NCBI RefSeq assembly: GCF_040364665.1 | Contig: NZ_BAABWX010000004.1 | Span: 124,001 to 188,000 of the forward strand | Direction: 5' to 3' | From: Cognatishimia sp. WU-CL00825 | Lineage (GTDB): Bacteria > Pseudomonadota > Alphaproteobacteria > Rhodobacterales > Rhodobacteraceae | Length of the DNA: 64,000 nucleotides | Shown here: in pieces, positions 1 to 7,509 of the stretch | How the letters are laid out: every line of letters starts with the position of its first letter | Numbering within the stretch: the first letter of the stretch is position 1 | Made by a program: the position numbers and the translations under genes | Notes under the pieces: generated by a model | Databases searched by the model: none | Told to the model about the DNA's origin: nothing | The model's input: the letters and a program-made list of their open reading frames with translations, nothing else

Positions 1-31
1 TGGCGACGGTCCAAACTATCCAAATATGTAA
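1..31 (+). CDS. C-terminal end of electron-transfer flavoprotein:ubiquinone oxidoreductase (partial)
   Basis: Only the last codons lie in the window: in frame from base 2 they read GDGPNYPNM and a TAA stop at 29-31. A glycine-rich tail ending P-N-Y-P-N-M resembles the C-terminus of ETF:ubiquinone oxidoreductase, the inner-membrane FAD/4Fe-4S enzyme that passes electrons from ETF to ubiquinone. From memory, this gene precedes the TPR-protein/ispE pair in roseobacters, which fits. The call rests on about ten residues plus context. Confidence 0.6.
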   Translation, partial: GDGPNYPNM

Positions 32-52
32 GTTGCCCACAAACACATTTGC

Positions 53-79
53 AAACGCCCGCTCTTTAGCGGGCGTTTT
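53..79 (+). terminator. Intrinsic terminator after the truncated left-edge gene
   Basis: An 11-bp perfect stem (AAACGCCCGCT / AGCGGGCGTTT) with loop CTTT is followed by a short T run (TTTT). It lies 22 bases after the stop codon at 29-31. The T run is short, so termination may be partial. Confidence 0.75.
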
Positions 80-185
80 GCTCTCGATCTTGTGATCTAC
101 AAACCCTGTTTAAGTACGCAGCTTCTCGCGCAGAATTGTTAGCACCTTCGATTATATTGGATTTTTCGCTTTCAGGAGCGACCAA

Positions 186-200
186 AGTGGCATTGCCACT
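186..200. promoter_or_regulatory. Inverted repeat in the leader of the TPR gene
   Basis: AGTGGCA-T-TGCCACT is a perfect 7-bp inverted repeat with a one-base centre, 55 bases upstream of the GTG start of the TPR gene. It could be an operator or a small leader hairpin. Nothing else in 80-254 looks like a gene; no convincing -35/-10 pair was found. Confidence 0.3.
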
Positions 201-254
201 CAATTCTCTGACGTTTAGGGTTCTGGGCACGACCCCTTCAATAAGGAGCCGCTT

Positions 255-1973
255 GTGCCCAGAAATACCCTGCGAATGTTGGCTGTCACCGTCTTAATGG
301 GCGGTTCAAGCCTTGCTGCCACGTCGGCCATAGCTGACAGTTCTGCTGGGGCCTATTTGGCGGCACGGTCTGCGAGCGCCAGCAGTGACTACGTCAGCGC
401 AGCGCGCTATTACACCCAACTGCTAGCCCGAGCACCGTCGGATACTTTCTTGCTGGAAAACTTGGTTCTTGCAAATTTGGCATTGGGCAAGATGACATCC
501 ACCATTCCGGTTGCCCGGATGCTGGATTCCCAAGGCGTCAATAGTCAGATCGGCAATATGGCCTTGTTCGCGGATGCGATCGACAAACAAAATTACGCTC
601 GCGTTCTTGAGCGGGTATCCGAAGAGAAGGGCATCGGTCCGCTCGTCGACGGTTTGCTGAGCGCCTGGAGCCTATTGGGCGAAGGTGACATGGCTGCAGC
701 CTTGGCTGAATTTGACCGCGTTGCCAGCCAACAGGGCTTGGCGGGTTTCGCGCTTTATCACAAAGCATTGGCATTGGCCTCGGTTGGGGATTTTGAGGGT
801 GCCGAAAACATTTATGGCGGTGACAGCGCAAGTTCCGTGCGCGTTACCCGGCGTGGGGCGATGTCGCACATCGAAATTTTAAGTCAACTCGAGCGGAACG
901 AGGACGCCCTGGTGGTGCTTGACGCGCTGTTTGGTTTGGATCTTGATCCACAGTTGCGTGCGATGCGTGCGCAGCTCTCTGCCGGAAAGACCCTGCCGTT
1001 TTCGCATGTGCGCAGCCCACGTGACGGCATGGCCGAGGTGTTTTATAGCATTGCAAGCGCCCTTCAGGACGAGGCCGCCGCGGATTACACGCTGCTTTAT
1101 ACCCGCACTGCTGAATTCCTAAGACCCGATCATGTTGACGCCTTATTGCTATCTGCGGAGCTTTTGGAATCCCTTCAGCAATACGATCTGGCCACCGAAG
1201 CCTATCAAAGCGTGCCCGCTGGCCATATTGCCTTTCATGCCGCTGAATTGGGCCGCGCCGACGCTCTGCGCCACAGCAACAAGGTCGAAGCTGCGGTAGA
1301 AGTGCTTCAGCAATTGGCCCGCACCCATGGCGACTTGCCAATCGTGCATACCTCGTTGGGCGATATTTTGCGCCAGCAGCAAGATTTTGAAAATGCCGCC
1401 AAAGCCTATGACCGTGCGCTTTCCTTGTTTGATGGGCCTGATGAAAGCCAGTGGTTTTCCTACTATGCGCGGGCGATTTCCTTTGAGCGCCTCGGTAAAT
1501 GGGAACAGGCCGAAGCCGATTTTCGCATGGCGCTTGATCTTAACCCGGGACAGCCCCAGGTTCTGAACTATCTCGGCTATTCTCTGGTTGAGAAGCAGAT
1601 CAAGCTCGACGAAGCACTGGCCATGATCGAAAGCGCCGTCGCCGCCCGACCTGACAGTGGCTATATTGTGGATAGTCTTGGCTGGGTGCTTTATCGGCTC
1701 GGCCGCTATGACGAAGCTGTCAGCCACATGGAGCGCGCCACCGAGTTGATGCCGGTTGATCCGGTTGTGAATGACCATCTTGGCGATGTGTATTGGGCCG
1801 TTGGGCGTAAAACCGAGGCGGAATTCCAATGGCGCAGAGCTCTGTCGTTTGTCGATGACGCCTCTGCAATAGAGGCCAACCCAGAGCGTATCCGGCGTAA
1901 ATTGGATGTTGGGCTTGATGTGGTGCTCGCCGAAGAGGGGCTTGACCCGATACAGGTGGCCAATGACGGCTAA
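255..1973 (+). CDS. Exported tetratricopeptide-repeat protein
   Basis: A 572-residue protein starting at GTG with AAGGAG six bases upstream. Residues 1-27 look like a Sec signal peptide (hydrophobic core, then A-I-A before D-S-S), so it is probably periplasmic or envelope-attached. Degenerate helical repeats fill the N-terminal half. Clear TPR units occupy about 350-540, with recurring patterns such as GYSLVEK, LGWVLYRLGRYDEAV and LGDVYWAVGRKTEAE. TPRs bind protein partners, and no catalytic motif is seen. It overlaps ispE by 11 bp, so the two are probably co-transcribed and translationally coupled. Its partner is unknown; an envelope assembly role is only a guess. Confidence 0.85.
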   Translation: MPRNTLRMLAVTVLMGGSSLAATSAIADSSAGAYLAARSASASSDYVSAARYYTQLLARAPSDTFLLENLVLANLALGKMTSTIPVARMLDSQGVNSQIGNMALFADAIDKQNYARVLERVSEEKGIGPLVDGLLSAWSLLGEGDMAAALAEFDRVASQQGLAGFALYHKALALASVGDFEGAENIYGGDSASSVRVTRRGAMSHIEILSQLERNEDALVVLDALFGLDLDPQLRAMRAQLSAGKTLPFSHVRSPRDGMAEVFYSIASALQDEAAADYTLLYTRTAEFLRPDHVDALLLSAELLESLQQYDLATEAYQSVPAGHIAFHAAELGRADALRHSNKVEAAVEVLQQLARTHGDLPIVHTSLGDILRQQQDFENAAKAYDRALSLFDGPDESQWFSYYARAISFERLGKWEQAEADFRMALDLNPGQPQVLNYLGYSLVEKQIKLDEALAMIESAVAARPDSGYIVDSLGWVLYRLGRYDEAVSHMERATELMPVDPVVNDHLGDVYWAVGRKTEAEFQWRRALSFVDDASAIEANPERIRRKLDVGLDVVLAEEGLDPIQVANDG

Positions 1974-2814
1974 GGTCACGGCCTTTGCCCCGGCTAAAAT
2001 CAATTTGACGCTGCATGTGACAGGCCGCCGCGCGGATGGGTATCACCTACTTGATTCTCTGGTTGTATTTGCAGACATCGGCGATCAAATCACTGTACAG
2101 CCAGCGACAGACCTTTCTTTGAAAGTACACGGTCCGATGGCTCGGGGCGTGCCGGCGGACAAAAGCAATCTCGTCCTAAAGGCGGCGGCAATGTTTGACA
2201 CAGGTCAGGGTGCCGCGCTGGATTTGCACAAAGATTTACCTGCGGCGTCTGGCATCGGCGGAGGTTCCTCTGATGCCGCGGCGGCCCTGCGCGCGCTGTC
2301 TCAGTTCTGGAAAAAATCTCTGCCCACCGCACAAGACTGTCTGGCGTTGGGAGCCGATGTGCCTGTCTGTCTAAATCCCAAGCCGCAACGTATGTCGGGT
2401 ATTGGCGAGCAACTGCAACTGCTGTCAGGCATTCCGGATTGCCCGGTGCTTTTGGTAAACCCCGGTGTTTCGGTGCCGACACCTTTGATCTTCAAGGCTT
2501 TGAAAACACCTGATAATGCGCCAATGCAAGACCAGATACCCAGCTTTTCAGCCGCGGCCGATTTTGTGGCTTGGCTCAAAAAACAACGCAACGATTTACA
2601 AGCGCCCGCCCTGCAAACAGCCCCGATCATTGGCAAGGTCCTTGAAACATTGCGCGACCTGCCAGGCTGTGCGCTTGCGCGCATGTCGGGTTCCGGCGCC
2701 ACTTGCTTTGCCATATTCTCAGATCGCAACCAGCTGGTGCAAGCTGCCCAAAACCTAAAACGAACCCATCCAGATTGGTGGGTCCGCACAGGCTTGCTGC
2801 AGGGGGCAAGCTAG
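1963..2814 (+). CDS. ispE: 4-diphosphocytidyl-2-C-methyl-D-erythritol kinase (IspE)
   Basis: The cytoplasmic GHMP kinase of the MEP isoprenoid pathway, which phosphorylates CDP-methylerythritol with ATP. Near the start the protein shows PAKINL and GYH, then the GHMP ATP loop LPAASGIGGGSSDAAAALR, then GADVPVC and the C-terminal MSGSGATCFA. The ATG at 1963 lies inside the end of the TPR gene and gives 283 residues, the usual family length; upstream in-frame starts add a tail the family lacks. The gene for the next isoprenoid step of interest, a polyprenyl diphosphate synthase, lies convergently just downstream. The composite repeat at 2815-2882 separates them. Confidence 0.96.
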   Translation: MTAKVTAFAPAKINLTLHVTGRRADGYHLLDSLVVFADIGDQITVQPATDLSLKVHGPMARGVPADKSNLVLKAAAMFDTGQGAALDLHKDLPAASGIGGGSSDAAAALRALSQFWKKSLPTAQDCLALGADVPVCLNPKPQRMSGIGEQLQLLSGIPDCPVLLVNPGVSVPTPLIFKALKTPDNAPMQDQIPSFSAAADFVAWLKKQRNDLQAPALQTAPIIGKVLETLRDLPGCALARMSGSGATCFAIFSDRNQLVQAAQNLKRTHPDWWVRTGLLQGAS

Positions 2815-2882
2815 GTTTGTTTTTGACATAAATACCCTGGGTGAGCGGCGAAACAACGTTTCGCCGCGAGGGCGAAGCCCTA
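2815..2882 (-). repeat. Composite intergenic element, copy A (two hairpins plus GTATTT box)
   Basis: Read on the minus strand it has three parts: a short hairpin AGGGC-TTC-GCCCT (2881-2869), a perfect 10-bp hairpin GCGGCGAAAC / GTTTCGCCGC with a 3-base loop (2867-2845), and the box CACCCAGGGTATTTATG followed by an A-rich stretch. Copies B (21945-22004) and C (41778-41845) have the same order. Here it fills the gap between the convergent ispE and polyprenyl synthase genes and could act as a bidirectional terminator, but it lacks a good T run. Confidence 0.7.
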
Positions 2883-2900
2883 GTGTATTGGCAACGCAGA

Positions 2901-3905
2901 TTAGCTTACGCGCGCCACGACATAATCCGCCAAATCAACCAGCAGCGATTTGATTGCATGCTCAGGCAAATGCGCCATCGCTGCCTTGGCCTTTTCTGCC
3001 CAGGCCAAAGCATCTTGGCGGGTCAGTTCCAAAGCATTGTGCTTGTGCAAGAGCGTCAACGCATGGTCCAGATCGCCATCGCCTTGCTTGCCCTTTTCAA
3101 TGGTGCGCGTCCAGAACGCCCGCTCGGTTTCATCGGCCATTGCCACAGCTTTAATCACCGGCAGCGTTAATTTCCGTTCCCGGAAATCATCACCAACATT
3201 TTTGCCGGTGGATTTGGCATCGCCCTGATAATCCAACAGATCATCCACAATTTGAAAAGCGATCCCCAGCGCATCACCGTAATTGTAAAGCGCCTTCACA
3301 AAATCTTCGTCGGCCTCAGCAATGACGCCGCCCACCTCGGTTGCCGCCGAAAACAGCGCTGCTGTCTTGCCGCGTACAACTTGCAAATAGACGGCTTCAT
3401 CCGTGCGCAAGTCCTGCGCGGCTGTCATTTGCAACACTTCACCCTCTGCGATGGTAGCAGAGGCATTGGCCAGAATATCCAACACCCGCAAGCTGCCGGT
3501 TTCGACCATCAATTGAAACGAGCGAGAAAACAGATAGTCCCCAACCAAAACCGAACTTTTATTGTCCCACAAAAGATTGGCTGTCGGGCGGCCGCGGCGT
3601 TGCGCGCTTTCATCGACCACATCGTCATGCAGCAGGGTTGCAGTGTGAATAAATTCCACAGTCGCAGCCAGATGCAAATGATATGGCCCTTCATAGCCGC
3701 ACAGCTTGGCCGCCGCGAGCGTCAGCATTGGGCGCAGGCGCTTGCCGCCCGCCCCAACCAGATGCGCGGTCACCTCTGGGATGCGTGGGGCATGTTTGCT
3801 TGCCATACGCTCCGTTATCAGGTCGTTCACGGCCTGCATATCTTCAGCCAAAATGGCGCTAAGCGCCTCATGCGGTTTGGTTACAGCGTGGTCCAGACCC
3901 ATCAC
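2901..3905 (-). CDS. ispB: Polyprenyl diphosphate synthase (octaprenyl/decaprenyl type)
   Basis: A trans-isoprenyl chain-elongating enzyme that makes the side chain of ubiquinone from FPP and IPP. It has 334 residues. GGKRLRP (about 53-59) binds IPP, the first aspartate-rich motif is DDVVDE (94-99), and the second is DDLLDY (221-226), as in long-chain synthases. Chain length cannot be read reliably from sequence; decaprenyl (Q-10) would be normal for this group. Two ATGs are adjacent at the start, so the N-terminus may be one residue shorter. It is transcribed away from the DUF2007/methyltransferase pair, whose start is 54 bp off. Confidence 0.93.
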   Translation of the reverse strand: MMGLDHAVTKPHEALSAILAEDMQAVNDLITERMASKHAPRIPEVTAHLVGAGGKRLRPMLTLAAAKLCGYEGPYHLHLAATVEFIHTATLLHDDVVDESAQRRGRPTANLLWDNKSSVLVGDYLFSRSFQLMVETGSLRVLDILANASATIAEGEVLQMTAAQDLRTDEAVYLQVVRGKTAALFSAATEVGGVIAEADEDFVKALYNYGDALGIAFQIVDDLLDYQGDAKSTGKNVGDDFRERKLTLPVIKAVAMADETERAFWTRTIEKGKQGDGDLDHALTLLHKHNALELTRQDALAWAEKAKAAMAHLPEHAIKSLLVDLADYVVARVS

Positions 3906-3958
3906 ACTCCCGTCACAGGGGTCGACATTATGCGACCCTTGCCTTTACATCCCCAGAT

Positions 3959-4177
3959 ATGAAGGAACTTTTACGCACCACCGACCCAACGATAATCGCC
4001 TTCGCGATGGCTCTCCTTCGAGGAGAGGGTATAGACTGCTTTCAAATGGACGTAAATATGAGCGTGCTTGAAGGTGGTATCGGAATTTTTCCGCGCCGCA
4101 TTATGGTGCGTGAGGACGCCCTCGCACTGGCCGAGCGCGTGATGGCTGATAATGATATCCCTTTGGGGCGCGTGTGA
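3959..4177 (+). CDS. DUF2007-family small protein
   Basis: A 72-residue protein (MKELLRTTDPTIIAFAMALL...). The sequence pattern, with an N-terminal L-R-T-x-D-P, a central L-x-x-E-G-I-D and a C-terminal helix ending in a short charged tail, fits the DUF2007 'putative signal-transducing protein' family, small ferredoxin-fold domains of unknown role. The stop codon overlaps the GTG start of the methyltransferase gene (GTGA), so the two are probably translated together. No metal ligands or signal peptide are visible. Confidence 0.8.
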   Translation: MKELLRTTDPTIIAFAMALLRGEGIDCFQMDVNMSVLEGGIGIFPRRIMVREDALALAERVMADNDIPLGRV

Positions 4178-4935
4178 CGGAAAAAATCACTGAAAATGAG
4201 TATCTTAGCGGTCGCGTGATCATCCGGCAGCCGACAAATGGCTATCGGGCTGGGGTTGACGCGGTGTTGTTGGCTGCCTCGGTTCCGGCAAAACCCGGAC
4301 AAAGCGTGCTGGAACTAGGCACTGGGGTTGGCACTGCGGCACTTTGCCTTGAGGCGCGTATTTCTGGACTGAAGTTAACCGGCGTGGAATTACAACCAGA
4401 CTATGCGACACTTGCCGCAGAAAATGGCGTGCGAAATGGCGCTGAATTTGAAGTTGTGACCGCTGATCTTGCCCATTTACCCAACCCGTTTCGGCAATTG
4501 CGCTATGATCACGTGATTGCCAACCCCCCGTACTTTAACCGTCAAGCGGGCTATTCTTCACATGACGTGGGGCGCGAAACCGCCATGGGCGAAGACACGC
4601 CACTGGCAACATGGCTTTCAGTCGCCGCCAAACGCGTCAAACCCAAGGGGTTTGTAACCTTTATTCACCGCGCTGAACGCCTTGCAGACATCCTGCAACA
4701 TTTGCCAAGTGCTATGGGGTCGGTACAAGTCATGCCCTTTCAGCCCCGCATTGGGCGTGACGCGCATTTGATCATCGTGCGGGCGCGTCATTCTGGGCGG
4801 GCCGCTTTGCGGTTGCATGCGCCCATTCTGATGCATCAGGGGGCGGATCATCGTTCTGACGCCCAAGACTACACGCCTGACGTGCGCGCAATCTTACGCG
4901 ATGGCGCGGCGCTCCCAGCTGCATTGCGCGGTTAA
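4174..4935 (+). CDS. TrmN6-like tRNA1(Val) adenine-N6 methyltransferase family protein
   Basis: A Rossmann-fold SAM-dependent methyltransferase of 253 residues. The SAM loop VLELGTGVGTAALCL is at about 45-60, and NPPYFNRQ (about 116-123) is the NPPY motif of enzymes that methylate an exocyclic amino group of adenine or glutamine. The N-terminal L-x-G-R-V-x-I-x-Q-P-x-x-G-Y-R-A-G-V-D-A-V block is typical of the YfiC/TrmN6 group. It starts at a GTG that overlaps the stop of the DUF2007 gene by four bases. The exact substrate is inferred from the family, not proven. Confidence 0.85.
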   Translation: MTEKITENEYLSGRVIIRQPTNGYRAGVDAVLLAASVPAKPGQSVLELGTGVGTAALCLEARISGLKLTGVELQPDYATLAAENGVRNGAEFEVVTADLAHLPNPFRQLRYDHVIANPPYFNRQAGYSSHDVGRETAMGEDTPLATWLSVAAKRVKPKGFVTFIHRAERLADILQHLPSAMGSVQVMPFQPRIGRDAHLIIVRARHSGRAALRLHAPILMHQGADHRSDAQDYTPDVRAILRDGAALPAALRG

Positions 4936-5073
4936 TTGGCAGCGACATATTGACTTGCAGATAGGCGGATTAACTCTTTGTTGACCAAATTTTGCAACCG
5001 CAGCGTGACATGCGCACATTTTTGTGATGCACTGATTCTGTTATATCAAACCGTCTTAAAGAGGAGGACTGCC

Positions 5074-5238
5074 ATGAGCGTGAGCTCGCATTTGGAAGAA
5101 CTGAAACGGAAACATGAAACCCTCTCTTTACAGGTCGAATCGGAACAAAGGGCACCCGGCTCAAGTGACATCGACATCGCTGAGATGAAGAAGCAAAAGC
5201 TTAAACTTAAAGAACAGATCGAGCGCCTGAACGCTTAA
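5074..5238 (+). CDS. DUF465 (YdcH-like) small coiled-coil protein
   Basis: A 54-residue peptide starting at ATG 5074 after a strong GAGGAGG site. It is almost entirely a charged amphipathic helix (HLEELKRKHETLSLQVE...MKKQKLKLKEQIERL), the pattern of the DUF465/YdcH family. The family has no firmly known function. A hairpin terminator follows at 5259-5290, so the gene is probably monocistronic. The longer in-frame extension to 4978 is rejected because the ribosome-binding site fixes the shorter start. Confidence 0.85.
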   Translation: MSVSSHLEELKRKHETLSLQVESEQRAPGSSDIDIAEMKKQKLKLKEQIERLNA

Positions 5239-5258
5239 ATCAACCTTGTTAATGTTGT

Positions 5259-5290
5259 GCCCTGCTTCCATTGGAGGCAGGGCTTTCTTT
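5259..5290 (+). terminator. Intrinsic terminator after the DUF465 gene
   Basis: GCCCTGC / GCAGGGC stem extended by an inner TCCA / TGGA pairing, followed by TTTCTTTT. It starts 21 bases after the stop codon and lies just before the end of the convergent LysR gene. Confidence 0.75.
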
Positions 5291-5294
5291 TGGC

Positions 5295-6245
5295 TTATTT
5301 TGGTGTGATTTCGGTTACGGGCACAATTTTCATCGCGTCCCAGATATTTGCGGTTTTTTCGATTTCCGCCAAGAACCAATCACGAAACGCCGCAATTTGT
5401 GGGCGTGTTTCCGCACCTGGCAGGCATAGAAAGCGAAACCGTGCGTTGCTTTCCAGGGCCAATTTATAAGGGGCCACAAGCCGACCATCCAAAATGTCTT
5501 TGATGATCATGGGGCGTCGTCCCAGGGTCACACCGCCGCCAGACACTGCGGCGTCAATCGCATGATCTGCATTTGAAAAATGCACCCCTCGTTTATCCGC
5601 GGGATAAGCAACGCCGGCGGCGCGAAACCAAGCTGGCCAGTCGCACAAGGGCCTGAGAAATGCGATCGAGTCATCATGAATGAGCGGAGCGTCAATTAGG
5701 CTTTCGGGTGTTGGGAATTTCTGCGCCATCTCTGGCGTCATGACGGGCGTCATCCACTCTTTGCGCACCGGCACCGAATACAGGCCTTCGTCGTTGCTTT
5801 GGCCAAATCGGATAGCAACGTCCACTGCGTCTCTTGCCAAGTCCAGATTGTGTAGGGTTGCCGAAAACCGCAATTCGATATCGGGATGAGTGCGGGCGAA
5901 ATCAAATAGCCGCGGTGCCAACCATTTTGCGGTGAGGGCTGGACCTGCTGTGACCGTCAAAGTCGTATGATCTAACAACCGTTTGGTGCTGCGCCAACTG
6001 CTTTCCAACATACGAAAGGCATCCGATGTGCCGGGTGCAAGGGCTTTGCCCGCTTCGGTCAGTTGCACTGCCCGGTTAAGACGAATGAAAAGTGGCGCGC
6101 CAAAATGGTCTTCTAGTGATTTTATTTGAAACGACAGGGCAGCGGGCGTCACGTTTAACTCTGCCGCGGCCTGGGCAAATGACATGTGTCGCGCGGCTGC
6201 TTCAAACGCGCGTAGCGCTGTGAGAGGTGGAAGTAGATCAGACAT
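5295..6245 (-). CDS. LysR-family transcriptional regulator (GcvA-like)
   Basis: The ATG at 6245 gives 316 residues; an upstream TTG is less likely. The N-terminal winged helix-turn-helix (PLTALRAFEAAARHMSFAQAAAELNVTPAALSFQIKSLED) is that of the GcvA-type LysR subgroup. The rest is a periplasmic-binding-protein-like effector domain. LysR proteins usually bind near their own promoter and a divergent gene. The divergent neighbour here is the 39-codon ORF at 6354, and 108 bp separate the starts. No amino-acid catabolic target lies nearby, so the regulon is unknown. Confidence 0.9.
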   Translation of the reverse strand: MSDLLPPLTALRAFEAAARHMSFAQAAAELNVTPAALSFQIKSLEDHFGAPLFIRLNRAVQLTEAGKALAPGTSDAFRMLESSWRSTKRLLDHTTLTVTAGPALTAKWLAPRLFDFARTHPDIELRFSATLHNLDLARDAVDVAIRFGQSNDEGLYSVPVRKEWMTPVMTPEMAQKFPTPESLIDAPLIHDDSIAFLRPLCDWPAWFRAAGVAYPADKRGVHFSNADHAIDAAVSGGGVTLGRRPMIIKDILDGRLVAPYKLALESNARFRFLCLPGAETRPQIAAFRDWFLAEIEKTANIWDAMKIVPVTEITPK

Positions 6246-6353
6246 TTCACACAAGTAATACTTAAGTGACGCGTTGAAAAGTCTCGTTTGTCGTAATTTT
6301 TTATAGATGTCATATTCAAATCAATTCAAGTCACCTTAATCATGAGGCTCAAG

Positions 6354-6473
6354 ATGTTAGAATATGCCACTACCAAAAATATGGCCGCCGCGCAAAAAAA
6401 GGCCCATGCTGAACGCGCGCAGGCTTTCGTAGATCTGTTTAGCTGGATCGTTTCTGCGAGATCTTTCCGCTAG
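6354..6473 (+). CDS. Small ORF (39 residues), possible conserved micro-protein
   Basis: ATG at 6354 with GAGG at 6344-6347; an alternative ATG at 6342 adds four residues. The product has a basic, alanine-rich amphipathic centre (AAAQKKAHAERAQAFVDLF) and a hydrophobic/basic tail ending SARSFR. It is divergent from the LysR gene and followed 68 bp later by a strong hairpin terminator, which supports a short transcript. I recall similar very small proteins with an A-H-A-E-R-x-x-A-F core in roseobacters, but no function is known. It could also be chance. Confidence 0.45.
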   Translation: MLEYATTKNMAAAQKKAHAERAQAFVDLFSWIVSARSFR

Positions 6474-6541
6474 GCCCTTGGTCTTTACGGAATTGCCCCG
6501 CTAGGCAAATGGGCCATTCCCATTGTCTTTACGAGGCACAA

Positions 6542-6571
6542 AAAAGGGCCGGTCAGATGACCGGCCCTTTT
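6542..6571. terminator. Bidirectional intrinsic terminator
   Basis: A 14-bp perfect stem, AAAAGGGCCGGTCA / TGACCGGCCCTTTT, with only GA between the arms. The A and T ends let it work in both directions, for the small ORF on the plus strand and for phaB (stop at 6590) on the minus strand. Confidence 0.85.
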
Positions 6572-6589
6572 AAGTATTGGTTGCTTAAC

Positions 6590-7315
6590 TCAGACGACGA
6601 ATTGTGCGCCATTGGCTGAAATGGTTGAACCGTTGATAAAGCCCGACTCGTCAGAGGCAAGGAAGGCCACGCAACGCGCGATTTCTTCTGGCTCGCCCAA
6701 ACGACCTGCGGGAATCTGTGGAATAATCTTCGAGTTCAGGACCTCTTCAGGAATCGCGCGGACCATTTCGGTGCCGATATAGCCGGGGCAGACCGCGTTG
6801 GCTGTGATGCCGGCGCGTGCGCCTTCCTGCGCCAGGGATTTGATGATGCCAAGATCACCCGCCTTGGTCGCCGCATAGTTAACCTGGCCGAACTGACCTT
6901 TTTGGCCGTTGATCGAAGAGATAACGATGACGCGGCCAAATTTCCGTTCACGCATGCCAGGCCAAACAGGGTGCACGGTGTTGAATACACCGGTCAAGTT
7001 TGTGTCGACCACTTCTTTCCACTGCTCGGGTGACATGCGGTGGAAAGGTGCGTCACGCGTAATGCCTGCGTTTGCAACGACAACGTCAATTGGGCCAAGG
7101 TCGGCTTCGACTTTTGCAATACCTTCTTTAGATGCGTCATAGTCAGCGACGTTCCATTTGTAGGTTTTGATGCCCGTTGCTTCGGTAAAAGCAGCGGCTT
7201 TTTCATCGTTGCCCGCAAATGTTGCTGCAACCTGATACCCTTCAGCTTTCAGGGCTTTTGAAATGGCTTCGCCGATGCCGCGTGAGCCGCCGGTGACGAG
7301 TGCTACTTTTGCCAT
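6590..7315 (-). CDS. phaB: Acetoacetyl-CoA reductase (PhaB)
   Basis: An NADPH-dependent short-chain dehydrogenase that reduces acetoacetyl-CoA to (R)-3-hydroxybutyryl-CoA, for polyhydroxybutyrate and for the ethylmalonyl-CoA route. It has 241 residues. VTGGSRGIGEA near the N-terminus binds the cofactor, NAG is at about 84-86, and the catalytic part reads VISSINGQKGQFGQVNYAATK (Ser, Tyr and Lys in normal spacing). The 'SSINGQKGQFGQ' stretch is typical of PhaB rather than FabG. It follows phaA on the same strand, but a terminator at 7452-7482 lies between them, so it probably also has its own promoter in 7316-7451. Confidence 0.96.
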   Translation of the reverse strand: MAKVALVTGGSRGIGEAISKALKAEGYQVAATFAGNDEKAAAFTEATGIKTYKWNVADYDASKEGIAKVEADLGPIDVVVANAGITRDAPFHRMSPEQWKEVVDTNLTGVFNTVHPVWPGMRERKFGRVIVISSINGQKGQFGQVNYAATKAGDLGIIKSLAQEGARAGITANAVCPGYIGTEMVRAIPEEVLNSKIIPQIPAGRLGEPEEIARCVAFLASDESGFINGSTISANGAQFVV

Positions 7316-7451
7316 GGTGTTCCTCCAGTGTGGCTAGATCTTCTAGGTAATTCTATTACGTCCAGAGCTTGAGGTTTGCAATAATGTTTCGTCGGAAAAA
7401 TTGTTGCGCAGCTCGATCCCAGACAGTTTTTTAACAAATAGTGATGAGCAT

Positions 7452-7482
7452 AAAAAAGGGTGCCCAATTATTGGGCACCCTT
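7452..7482 (-). terminator. Intrinsic terminator after phaA
   Basis: A perfect 12-bp stem AAGGGTGCCCAA / TTGGGCACCCTT with a TTA centre. On the minus strand it is followed by six U residues (the A run at 7452-7457). It begins 28 bases after the phaA stop and separates phaA from phaB. Confidence 0.88.
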
Positions 7483-7509
7483 CCACAAAACCGTTTGGGT
7501 GCCCGTGTA

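Noticed and set aside
48..55. TTTGCAAA near the left edge, considered as a RamB/ScfR-type site
   Set aside because: It overlaps the terminator hairpin stem, so the word is probably part of that structure by chance.
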